Assembly (NCBI RefSeq): GCF_051846915.1
Contig: NZ_JBPYCR010000005.1
Location: 1-38,188 of the forward strand
Origin: JBPYCR01 sp051846915
GTDB taxonomy: Bacteria > Bacillota > Bacilli > Bacillales > Amphibacillaceae
Length of the DNA: 38,188 bases
Reading direction: 5' to 3'
The position numbers and the translations under genes are program-made. Shown here piece after piece: positions 16,868 through 23,776 of the stretch; position 1 is the stretch's first letter, and each line of letters starts with the position of its first letter. Under the pieces are notes generated by a model that made no database searches, had not been told where the DNA came from, and saw nothing but the letters and a program-made list of their open reading frames with translations.

Positions 16868-16909
16868 ACACACTTCATTGCTTGTTTAAGCTGTGTTGAA
16901 GTGTGTTTT
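16868..16909 (+). other. Ten-pair hairpin downstream of the structured element
   Basis: ACACACTTCA (16868-16877) pairs perfectly with TGAAGTGTGT (16897-16906), followed by TTTCC. It may be a weak plus-strand terminator or the end of the repeat element. The rest of the gap up to 17181 shows nothing recognisable. Confidence 0.45.
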
Positions 16910-17181
16910 CCTTCTACCCTGTATTGCCACAGGTTTTAGCTTAAAGTGAAACATGATTCGATTTTTCTAATTTATGAAGTTTCGATAGCCATTTGCGACT
17001 CTGATAAGCACTTTAATCTAATTGTTAATCCCTTCAATTCGCCTATTATTATAGGTGAAAGTGAAACTATTTTTGATGAATGACAGATATATTGTACAAC
17101 CATTTTTTGTTTAAATGTAGAAGATACCGATATATAAAAATTCACCTCGACATGGAAATAATATACGAAATGATGGACATA

Positions 17182-19197
17182 TTATTTTAACTGCTTCAAC
17201 ACTTCTGTTACTTGTTCAGCAACATATTTACTTGCACCAATATCTTTAACATCCTCAATCATCATGGCAATTAAAATATCTTGGTCTTCGGAAGGGAAGC
17301 CAATAAACCAGCCATTCTCTTTGCCTTTTTCTTCACTCGTCGTTTTAAGTTCGGCTGTACCTGTCTTTCCGGAAATGGGGAAATCAGCATTTTTTGCCAC
17401 TTGCGCTGTTCCATCAGTTACAACCTTGCGTAAAAGATCTGTCATTAATGTGGCGTGATTTTCATCAAGAATGTCTTCTTTCCATATTTGCTTATCTTTA
17501 TCATCAAGGAGCAGCGTTGGTTTGAGCAGATTGCCATTATTTAAAAAAGGAGTATAGGTTAACGCCAAATGCAGGGAACTAAATTCAATTTGCCCTTGCC
17601 CATAGCTCGTATTGGCTAGCATCAATTCATCTTCCAATTTTCCATTGGAAGAGATGGTTGAATTTGAAATTGGATATTCAAAAGGAATTTCTTCATCAAG
17701 CCCAAACTCCTTCAATCCGCTCACATAATTTTTGCTACCCATTTTGACAGCTTGCATGGCAAAATATATATTATCAGACCGAATCATCGCGTTTTCCAAA
17801 TCAACCGGCTTGTCCGTACTGGAAACGCGTTTTACTTTATAGTCTCCCCAGCCTTTCTTGCTCCAGGTTAATCCGTTAATTTTCAAGCCCTCTTTCGGAT
17901 CTAAAGTTTCTTGTTGCATACCGATTGCTGCTGTAATTGGTTTAATGACAGATCCGGGGGCAAAGGTAGCTGAAAAGCGATTGATTAATGGTTTCTGTTC
18001 GTCATTTTCGAGTTGATTCCATAAATCGGTACTTGCCTCATAAACAATTTCATTTGGATCAAAAGCAGGACTGCTGACAAGTGCCAAGGTTTCTCCGGTC
18101 TTTGGATGAATGGCAGCAGCCGTACCTGCTTTTCCGTCATAAGCGTCGAACAATTTTTCCTGTGCGATCGTGTCAATAGTCAAATGGATATTTTCTCCGT
18201 CTTGCACTTCTTTTTCAGCTAATACCGTTTCTTCTTCTGAACTTTTTACTGTAATGGTTACTCCTTGTTCTCCTTTAAGTCTATCTTCAAAAAGCTGTTC
18301 CAGTCCCCGTTTGCCAATCATATCATTCGCTCCATACGTGCCGGGTTCCTGTTCTTCCAGCTCCTCTGCTGTAATAGGGCCAACATAACCAACAAGGTGG
18401 GCTGCAGCCTCCCCACTAGGATATGTGCGTCCAGTAACTTCTTTTTTCTCAACAGATGGAATATTCCATAGTGCAGCTGATACTTTATCTTTTGGGACTT
18501 TTTTCAATGGTACAAACAGGTTTGGTTCTACCCATCCAGCACTTAAAGCATCGTCAATTGCTTCAACAGATATATGCAATTCTTTCGCAATTTGTTTCTT
18601 CTCCTGATTTTCCGAGACAAATCGTTCCGGTACAACGCCGATTTCATAGACGACATCGTTGATTGCTAAAGGCATGCGGTTGCGATCCAAGATCTCCCCG
18701 CGTTTTGGGTTAGTCGTTTGCAGTCCAATTTCCCCACCATCTTTTATTTGTGGGAAAATAAAGCCCGGATCCCAATCGACAAACCAATCTTTTCCTTCCT
18801 CTTCTCCTTCTTCTTGTAAAAGGAGATTTGCGTCGTAATTAAATGATATAGGACCAGCAATACTGTCCATTTCAACAGAAAAAGGAATGGTTGCTGTCCC
18901 TTCTTCCCATACTTCTTTTAACTTGTCCTCTTCTATTTGGTCATACGAAATTTGTACGTTAGATATGCCGAGGTCCTCATAGATTTTCTTGAAACGATCT
19001 ACAGCTTCTTCTGGTTTGTATGTTTCCTGAGATGATTCAGCGTGCAAATTGTACATTTTCTCGAATGCCAAGTCATTCCAATAATCTACATACGATTCAA
19101 ATCGGTCATTTGGTGTTGGTTCATTTTTTGAACAACCACCGATAATTATTAATGTGCAAATACCGATGATGGCTAAAATTAAGCTTCCTTTTTTCAT
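17182..19197 (-). CDS. Class B penicillin-binding protein, lipoprotein with MecA-type N-terminal domain
   Basis: A 671-residue transpeptidase resembling B. subtilis PBP3 (PbpC). Order: signal peptide with an IGGC lipobox (Cys22); an NTF2-like MecA_N domain to about 145; the dimerisation domain (TTNPKRGEILDRN to about 310); then the transpeptidase domain with the three active-site motifs S-V-I-K (Ser416-Lys419), S-D-N (474-476) and K-T-G-T (611-614). It cross-links peptidoglycan outside the membrane. PBPs with this N-terminal domain are often poorly inhibited by beta-lactams (MecA, PBP5fm), which is family knowledge only. The frame begins six codons upstream, but GAGGGGG lies before the ATG at 19197. 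The LCP gene upstream has the same direction, with a repeat element between them. Confidence 0.92.
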   Translation of the reverse strand: MKKGSLILAIIGICTLIIIGGCSKNEPTPNDRFESYVDYWNDLAFEKMYNLHAESSQETYKPEEAVDRFKKIYEDLGISNVQISYDQIEEDKLKEVWEEGTATIPFSVEMDSIAGPISFNYDANLLLQEEGEEEGKDWFVDWDPGFIFPQIKDGGEIGLQTTNPKRGEILDRNRMPLAINDVVYEIGVVPERFVSENQEKKQIAKELHISVEAIDDALSAGWVEPNLFVPLKKVPKDKVSAALWNIPSVEKKEVTGRTYPSGEAAAHLVGYVGPITAEELEEQEPGTYGANDMIGKRGLEQLFEDRLKGEQGVTITVKSSEEETVLAEKEVQDGENIHLTIDTIAQEKLFDAYDGKAGTAAAIHPKTGETLALVSSPAFDPNEIVYEASTDLWNQLENDEQKPLINRFSATFAPGSVIKPITAAIGMQQETLDPKEGLKINGLTWSKKGWGDYKVKRVSSTDKPVDLENAMIRSDNIYFAMQAVKMGSKNYVSGLKEFGLDEEIPFEYPISNSTISSNGKLEDELMLANTSYGQGQIEFSSLHLALTYTPFLNNGNLLKPTLLLDDKDKQIWKEDILDENHATLMTDLLRKVVTDGTAQVAKNADFPISGKTGTAELKTTSEEKGKENGWFIGFPSEDQDILIAMMIEDVKDIGASKYVAEQVTEVLKQLK

Positions 19198-19250
19198 ATA
19201 AACCCCCTCAATCATAAATCCGTTTTAATTATAACATGTATTCGATTATA

Positions 19251-19454
19251 GTTGTCTAGCTGCGACGTACAATTCTTGAAGATGTGACGAAAGCGTAACT
19301 ACAGTCCTAGGGTGTTCTGGTGCTAATCTTTTCGGTGGGACGAGCAATCACGAGCAGTCCCAGGCGACGTCACACAACTTTGCGGTAGGACGAGCTGTTT
19401 TCGCGCAGTCCCAAGACGTGGCAATCTAAGCCTGCGAGGGCGCTTGCGCTTTTC
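19251..19454. repeat. TGTCTAGCT-type intergenic repeat with two internal hairpin units
   Basis: It begins GTTGTCTAGCTGCGACGTAC and ends GGGCGCTTGCGCTTTT. The first 55 bases match the element at 36995-37120 closely. Inside are two imperfect direct repeats of about 42 bases, starting CGGTGGGACGAGC and CGGTAGGACGAGC, each able to form a hairpin closing with a GTCCC or GTCC arm. It lies between the stop codon of the LCP gene and the start of the PBP gene. Confidence 0.65.
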
Positions 19455-19464
19455 ATAATTCATG

Positions 19465-20409
19465 CTATTTTGCTTCCATATGGTTTTTAATTTCATTTTC
19501 GATTCGTTCAAATTCTTCATCAGAAACGACATAATACCATGTCCCTTCTATCATTTGACCGGAGCCCTGTAGTTCGATTTGCCTCATATTATTACGCACT
19601 GAACGGTAATTAGTAAATAATGTTTGCATGCGCTCCATATTTAAATCCGTTTTTACATTTCCACCTAGAATATCTAGAATATTCCCGACTTTACTAATGC
19701 CGGAAAAACTGGCAGCATTATCAACGGCTGCGGCTACTACTTTTCTTTGTCGTTCATTTCTTCCCAAATCACCGCGGGAATCTTTTTTACGCATCCGGAT
19801 GTAATCGAGTGCTTCTGTCCCATTTAGGTGAACTTCCCCTTTTGGAAATTGATGTTTACCTTGTGAAAAAGCTTGTTCATTTTCGATTGTGACCCCACCA
19901 ATAGCATCGACCCCTTGCTGAAATCCTTCCATGTTTACTTTTGTATAAAAATGTACAGGTATTTGAAATGCTTCCTCCACTGTTTGTACGGATAACTCCA
20001 CATCACCGAAGGCATACGCGTGATTAATTTTATCCTTTCCTCGGCCGGGAATATTAACATACGTATCCCTTGGAATACTGAACATAAGCATGGAATTAGT
20101 TTTTGGGTTCAACGACATAAGGATCATTGTATCTGATCGGCCTTTGTCCCCATCACGTTCATCAACACCGAGCAACAGTAAATTTATAGATGCATTATTT
20201 TTAAAGATCGACTCTAGCTTTTCTTGTCTTTTCGGATCTGCATCTCTTTCTAGCGGGTCATGCATATCGGAAACGGTGTCACCGACTTTATCATATATAT
20301 AGTATAAAAAGCCCCCCACTAGCAGAAAAAGGATGATAATAATCGCCCCCACCCAATAGGGCCATCTTCTTTTTCGTTTTTTATGTAAATTATTCAGTCT
20401 TGAATCCAC
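19465..20409 (-). CDS. LCP (LytR-CpsA-Psr) family cell-wall glycopolymer ligase
   Basis: A 314-residue protein: short basic cytoplasmic N-terminus (KKRKRRW), one membrane helix at about 16-40, and an extracellular LCP domain. Hallmarks are INLLLLGVDERDG, RSDTMILMSLNP, FSIPRDTYVNIPG and, further on, LNGTEALDYIRMRKKDSRGDLGRNERQRKVV, which holds the conserved arginines and acids of the active site. LCP enzymes transfer teichoic acid or other glycopolymers from lipid carriers to peptidoglycan; TagT, TagU and TagV are the B. subtilis forms. Two earlier in-frame starts exist, but AAAGGGAG lies seven bases before GTG at 20409. Its promoter candidate diverges from the sinI promoter. Confidence 0.9.
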   Translation of the reverse strand: MDSRLNNLHKKRKRRWPYWVGAIIIILFLLVGGFLYYIYDKVGDTVSDMHDPLERDADPKRQEKLESIFKNNASINLLLLGVDERDGDKGRSDTMILMSLNPKTNSMLMFSIPRDTYVNIPGRGKDKINHAYAFGDVELSVQTVEEAFQIPVHFYTKVNMEGFQQGVDAIGGVTIENEQAFSQGKHQFPKGEVHLNGTEALDYIRMRKKDSRGDLGRNERQRKVVAAAVDNAASFSGISKVGNILDILGGNVKTDLNMERMQTLFTNYRSVRNNMRQIELQGSGQMIEGTWYYVVSDEEFERIENEIKNHMEAK

Positions 20410-20470
20410 TTGTATTCTCCCTTTCACCATAAAATGGTTGTCATGTCTACCATAAAATTTTATTACATCA

Positions 20471-20499
20471 ATTATACACCGTTAATGAGCTGAATTTAA
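20471..20499 (-). promoter_or_regulatory. Candidate promoter of the LCP gene (minus strand)
   Basis: On the minus strand TTAAAT, a 17-base spacer and a perfect TATAAT (20476-20471), about 60 bases before the GTG start. Confidence 0.4.
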
Positions 20500-20546
20500 G
20501 TATATAAAAGATTCTGTTATAAAATCATTGCTGTAGATTAAAGAAA

Positions 20547-20553
20547 TTCGACA
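20547..20553 (-). promoter_or_regulatory. Perfect Spo0A-box match upstream of sinI
   Basis: TTCGACA on the plus strand is TGTCGAA on the minus strand, an exact fit to the 0A box TGNCGAA. It lies about 65 bases upstream of the -10 box at 20618. In B. subtilis, sinI is switched on by Spo0A~P, so the site is in a sensible place, although a 7-base match can occur by chance. Confidence 0.45.
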
Positions 20554-20617
20554 GCTCTGTGATAAAACAAGCCTTCTTGTGACAAAAGAAGACACCCACA
20601 AGTGATGCAAAGCGAGG

Positions 20618-20623
20618 TATAAT
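20618..20623 (+). promoter_or_regulatory. Candidate -10 box of the sinI transcript
   Basis: A perfect TATAAT with no recognisable -35 box at 16-18 bases (CCCACA lies there). A weak -35 is expected for a promoter that needs an activator such as Spo0A~P. Transcription would start near 20630, just before the riboswitch aptamer. Confidence 0.5.
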
Positions 20624-20653
20624 AGGAATAAATAATCAATTCACCAGTTAAAA

Positions 20654-20727
20654 AGGCAAACTGACTGAAAAGTTAGGACGCAAAGTTACGGATCTAACGC
20701 TACCAAGCTATGATGGCCGTGCTGCCT
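20654..20727 (+). promoter_or_regulatory. Cyclic-di-GMP-I (GEMM-I) riboswitch aptamer in the sinI leader
   Basis: The aptamer follows the GEMM-I pattern. P1 is AGGCA (20654-20658) with TGCCT (20723-20727). After GGCAAA, P2 is CTGACT (20661-20666) capped by the GAAA tetraloop (20667-20670) and closed by AGTTAG. Then comes the diagnostic ligand-binding stretch GGACGCAAAG (20676-20685). P3 starts ACGG (20688-20691) and closes CCGT (20717-20720), with a CTAA-containing receptor region inside. It lies between a -10 box and the sinI start codon, only 23 bases from the ATG, and no T-run follows it. Control of translation is therefore more likely than transcription termination. Whether ligand turns sinI on or off cannot be read from the sequence. 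Confidence 0.88.
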
Positions 20728-20750
20728 GAGAATTAATGGGGGTACGTGGG

Positions 20751-20924
20751 ATGGAAAATAAATTGAAACGAGAAGAGCAAGATCAAGGGTGGGTTGAATT
20801 AATGATAGAAGCTAAGTCGCTTCATTTGTCCGTTGAAGATGTAAGGCTTTTTCTGGATACGATGAAAGATAATGACATAACAACGTACAAAAGAAAAAAG
20901 TGTAATGGAAATGCATCCCTTTGA
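20751..20924 (+). CDS. sinI: SinI, antagonist of the SinR repressor
   Basis: A 57-residue protein, the same length as B. subtilis SinI. Residues 11-36 contain DQGWVELMIEAKSLHLSVED, nearly identical in pattern to the SinI helical hook (D-Q-E-W-V-E-L-M-x-E-A-K) that pairs with SinR. SinI binds SinR and lifts its repression of matrix genes. An ATG at 20736 is in frame, but TGGGGG is better placed for the ATG at 20751. The C-terminal tail is basic and unlike B. subtilis. It lies directly downstream of a c-di-GMP riboswitch and 185 bases upstream of sinR, in the order sinI-sinR known from B. subtilis. Confidence 0.9.
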   Translation: MENKLKREEQDQGWVELMIEAKSLHLSVEDVRLFLDTMKDNDITTYKRKKCNGNASL

Positions 20925-21075
20925 ACGATCAAGCAACTTCCTAATCACCTTTTAATGTTTACGTCATACTATCTTTTCACCAGGTCATTTGAACGATCTA
21001 TTTAAGGGGAGGACAAGGAAAAAGACTTAATTTAAAAGCTTTATATAATATTTATAGAACCATATAGCCTTCCTA

Positions 21076-21084
21076 TGATATAAT
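21076..21084 (+). promoter_or_regulatory. Extended -10 promoter of sinR
   Basis: TGATATAAT (21076-21084) is a perfect extended -10 box. It would give sinR its own constant transcript, as in B. subtilis, with a very short leader before the GTG at 21110. Confidence 0.55.
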
Positions 21085-21109
21085 TCATTTGGAAAGAAGG
21101 TGTATGGAC

Positions 21110-21442
21110 GTGATCGGTTTAAGGATTAAACAATTACGGCAAGATAAAAAGATGTCTATTTCTGAACTCGCTGAAAAAGCCGGTGTAGCAAAATCTTATT
21201 TAAGCTCTATTGAAAGAAATCTTCAATCGAATCCATCCATCCAATTTATGGAGAAAATAAGTGAAGTACTTAACATATCTGTAAATGAATTGATTCGGAG
21301 TGGAGAAGAGGTTGATCTTGAAGAACAGTTGGATGATGAATGGCTTAAGCTTGTACAAGAAGCAATGGATTCTGGTGTGACGAAAGATCAATTTAAAGAG
21401 TATCTAGAATTTAATCGTTGGAAAAACAAACAAGAAGGCTAA
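21110..21442 (+). CDS. sinR: SinR, master repressor of biofilm matrix genes
   Basis: A 110-residue regulator (B. subtilis SinR has 111). The N-terminal Xre-type helix-turn-helix contains LSELAEKAGVAKSYLSSIER-like sequence (here ISELAEKAGVAKSYLSSI) and NPSIQFMEKISEVL. The C-terminal half, LDDEWLKLVQEAMDSGVTK, is the SinI-like hook for dimerisation and SinI binding. It represses matrix operons in B. subtilis. Earlier in-frame TTG and ATG codons exist, but GTG at 21110 gives MIGLRIKQLR, matching the SinR start MIGQRIKQYR, and GAAGG is well spaced for it. A terminator lies just downstream, so sinIR is a closed unit. Confidence 0.93.
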   Translation: MIGLRIKQLRQDKKMSISELAEKAGVAKSYLSSIERNLQSNPSIQFMEKISEVLNISVNELIRSGEEVDLEEQLDDEWLKLVQEAMDSGVTKDQFKEYLEFNRWKNKQEG

Positions 21443-21450
21443 TGATTTAT

Positions 21451-21479
21451 CCGTAGAGCAATAAATGCCTGCGGTTTTT
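21451..21479 (+). terminator. Terminator of sinR
   Basis: CCGTAG (21451-21456) pairs with CTGCGG (21469-21474), with an inner GCA/TGC pair, followed by TTTTT. Confidence 0.75.
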
Positions 21480-21770
21480 GTTTTGGGCAATTAGCAGAAT
21501 GCATGCAAACAAAAGTTGATGTATAAATGCACCCATATTACACCCTTGTGCATAGAATAGTATAGGCGATTGAAACTTGATGGTTTCAGCTAGATGGAAC
21601 AGGGTATAAATGAATAGTAAACGGTCAGTATATGGGCTAATAACGTGCATTGCGTTATCAGTTAAAGTTTATACAAAACAAAAAAACAAGTGACAATTAC
21701 AATGAATTCCTTTATTATAGGAACAGTACTTTTGTTGTTAATTACAGCAGGCTTACGAGAAAAAGGTGGG
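21480..21770. other. Intergenic region after sinR
   Basis: About 290 bases with no frame that has a ribosome binding site except the small gene that follows. No strong hairpin or repeat is seen. Confidence 0.45.
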
Positions 21771-21778
21771 GGATCACT

Positions 21779-21931
21779 ATGAAAGAACAAGAGAAATTAA
21801 AAAAAATGCTAAGAAAGCTGATCAATGATACAGAGTCTTGTAAAATTAAGTCATCTGATGAAATGATTGAAGCGTTAATATACGAATTGACTAGCGATAC
21901 TGCTGTGCATTCGAAATCAGTTGTAAATTAG
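21779..21931 (+). CDS. Small protein of unknown function (50 residues)
   Basis: The frame is open from 21650, but a strong AAAGGTGGGGG ribosome binding site marks the ATG at 21779. The product is MKEQEKLKKMLRKL followed by an amphipathic, acidic second helix (SSDEMIEALIYELTSD) and a polar tail. This gives a likely two-helix protein without signal peptide or cysteine motif (one Cys). Short helical proteins like this in Bacillaceae often bind kinases, phosphatases or regulators, but I recognise no family. It stands between sinR and nagB, with 80 bases to nagB, and could be co-transcribed with it. Confidence 0.6.
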   Translation: MKEQEKLKKMLRKLINDTESCKIKSSDEMIEALIYELTSDTAVHSKSVVN

Positions 21932-22011
21932 GGAACATATAATATTATTGTAATATCTCAATACCCTAAGGCTGGAGATGCTTTAGGTAATAAAATAAAG
22001 GAGCGTGTAAC

Positions 22012-22740
22012 ATGAAACTGATTGAAGCAAAGGACTATGAGGATATGAGCAAGCAAGCATGCGCATTAATGGTTAATAAACTAAACGAACTGGACAACCC
22101 TGTTCTCGGTTTGGCAACCGGTTCAACACCTGTAGGGCTTTATGAATGTTTGATTGAAAAATATAAACAAGGCGAAATAACATTTGAACATGCAGTTTCT
22201 TTTAATTTGGATGAATATATCGGTCTGGCAGATGATAACCCAAACAGCTACCATTATTTTATGAATGAAAAGTTGTTTAATCATATTAATATTCCAAATG
22301 AAAATACGCATGTCCCAAGTGGTGTCGCTGAAAACTATGATATAGAATGTGAACAATACGAAAAAATGATAAAAGATGCAAATAACATTGATGTTCAATT
22401 ACTCGGCTTAGGTGTAAATGGTCACATTGGCTTTAATGAGCCAGGTACGCCGTTTACGAGCAGAACGCATGTAGTGGAATTGGACGAATCCACGAGGAAT
22501 GCAAATGCACACTTTTTTGCTTCCGGGTGGGAAGTGCCCTCGCGTGCTATTTCAATGGGGATTGAATCAATTATGGAAAGCAAAGAAATTATATTGTTAG
22601 CATCAGGTGAGAAAAAAGCAAAAGCAATTGCTAGATTAATCAATGGAGATATCTCAGAATTATTTCCTGCATCTATTCTACATAAACATTCAAACGTCAC
22701 GGTTATTGCCGATAAAGCAGCATGTGCAAAATTAAAATAA
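22012..22740 (+). CDS. nagB: Glucosamine-6-phosphate deaminase
   Basis: A 242-residue enzyme that converts glucosamine 6-phosphate to fructose 6-phosphate and ammonia. Family motifs are LGLATGSTPVGLYE (33-46), FNLDEYIGL with the catalytic Asp, and LLGLGVNGHIGFNEPG with the catalytic His-Glu pair. The length is typical of Bacillus NagB. The ATG at 22012 follows AAAGGAG. It is not beside nagA or a GntR-type regulator here, so it appears as a stand-alone gene. An imperfect inverted repeat, TACCCTAAG with CTTTAGGTA (21961-21990), lies just upstream and could be an operator. A strong terminator follows. Confidence 0.95.
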   Translation: MKLIEAKDYEDMSKQACALMVNKLNELDNPVLGLATGSTPVGLYECLIEKYKQGEITFEHAVSFNLDEYIGLADDNPNSYHYFMNEKLFNHINIPNENTHVPSGVAENYDIECEQYEKMIKDANNIDVQLLGLGVNGHIGFNEPGTPFTSRTHVVELDESTRNANAHFFASGWEVPSRAISMGIESIMESKEIILLASGEKKAKAIARLINGDISELFPASILHKHSNVTVIADKAACAKLK

Positions 22741-22779
22741 AGAAACATTTTGAGCAGGGCAAACATGTTGTTATCAAAG

Positions 22780-22845
22780 AAAAATCCAAACGATAATCCA
22801 AAAATTCTTCCATTAGACTTTGGGTTCGTTTGGATTTTTCTTTTT
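22780..22845. terminator. Terminator between nagB and yvyE
   Basis: A perfect 14-pair stem (22780-22793 with 22826-22839) ends in TTTTT and is followed by CTTTTT. The left arm begins with five A, so it can also serve the minus-strand yvyE gene. Confidence 0.85.
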
Positions 22846-22967
22846 GGTCAGACAGGAGATACTATCCTACTATATTAATCCACCTGAAATTTTCAACATC
22901 AAAGCATGGTGATAAGCCGAATTTTCCATACTGATTCCGTAAATGTTTGTCTGTTGCGCAGAACGTT

Positions 22968-23603
22968 TTAATCTACGTCCAATTCGGCATATTTAACAGT
23001 CGTATTATTCACTTTGGCTTGAGCGCTTGTAAGGTCGATTATCCATTTATTAAAGTTTGCGACCTGGTCCATTTGTACGAAAACAAGAAATTCAACTTGC
23101 TCTAGATATTTTATTGAATCTAGGATATGATTGGAATTACGAAGCTCATTTTCAAGTTTACCTAGTAATGAATACTCAACAATAATGGAGATACCTTGCA
23201 TCAACTCTCTATGAACGATACCAGTAGTTTTAATGGCTTGGGATGCTGTACTCCCATAAGCACGTATTAAGCCACCTGCCCCAAGCTTTATACCTCCAAA
23301 ATATCTTGTTACTACAATTGCAGTATCTTTTAACTTTTGTTTTTTTATTACTTCTAGAATGGGTATCCCGGCTGTGCCGCTTGGTTCACCATCATCATTA
23401 GCTTTTTGTATCTCATCGTTTTCTCCGATCATATAAGCGGAACAGTTATGTGTTGCATCGTGGTGCTTTTTCTTGATTTCTCGAATAAATGCTTGCGCTT
23501 CCGCTTCCGTTTCGACACGTCTTACATAGCCAATAAATCGTGACTTTTGAATAATTTGTTCATCTACACCGGAATTCTTCACTGTATAATAGTGATGCAA
23601 CAT
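22968..23603 (-). CDS. yvyE: YvyE, IMPACT/YigZ-family protein
   Basis: A 211-residue protein of the YigZ/IMPACT family. KKKHHDATHNCSAY near 50, NDDGEPSGTAGIPIL near 72 and VVTRYFGGIKLGAGGLIRAY near 100 are diagnostic. A C-terminal UPF0029-like domain follows. The cellular role is not settled; ribosome- or RNA-related functions are proposed for the family. The frame runs three codons further up, but AGGAGGTG is correctly spaced for the ATG at 23603. As in B. subtilis it is divergent from degS. Confidence 0.92.
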   Translation of the reverse strand: MLHHYYTVKNSGVDEQIIQKSRFIGYVRRVETEAEAQAFIREIKKKHHDATHNCSAYMIGENDEIQKANDDGEPSGTAGIPILEVIKKQKLKDTAIVVTRYFGGIKLGAGGLIRAYGSTASQAIKTTGIVHRELMQGISIIVEYSLLGKLENELRNSNHILDSIKYLEQVEFLVFVQMDQVANFNKWIIDLTSAQAKVNNTTVKYAELDVD

Positions 23604-23689
23604 TGTACTCACCTCCTCGGAACATTCTAAACGGTTTTTATGGTTTATGATAGAAAAAATGGGGTATATAAAAGATTTAGTACTAAAAA

Positions 23690-23717
23690 CCTAAAATTTT
23701 CTTAAGGAAATTTTAGG
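23690..23717. promoter_or_regulatory. 28-bp palindrome between yvyE and degS
   Basis: CCTAAAATTT (23690-23699) and AAATTTTAGG (23708-23717) are perfect arms around a CTTAAG-containing centre. It could be an operator for the divergent genes or a hairpin; on the minus strand it is followed by TTTTTAG. Confidence 0.5.
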
Positions 23718-23776
23718 TGAGCCCCTAAAAGAAAAATGTAATTCCGTATTAGTATATCATAGGTTGGTGAAAGTTT

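Noticed and set aside
16691..16939. 82-codon frame over the GC-rich element
   Set aside because: It lies within a structured repeat, has no ribosome binding site and encodes a low-quality Ser/Cys-rich sequence.
20699..20745. Pairing of CTACC in the aptamer with GGTAC at the sinI ribosome binding site as the switching helix
   Set aside because: Only four continuous base pairs can form, too few to propose as the expression platform.
20736..20750. Earlier ATG of sinI
   Set aside because: It has only a weak TGAG upstream; the ATG at 20751 is better placed behind TGGGGG and gives the 57-residue length of SinI. If used, it would bring the start even closer to the riboswitch.
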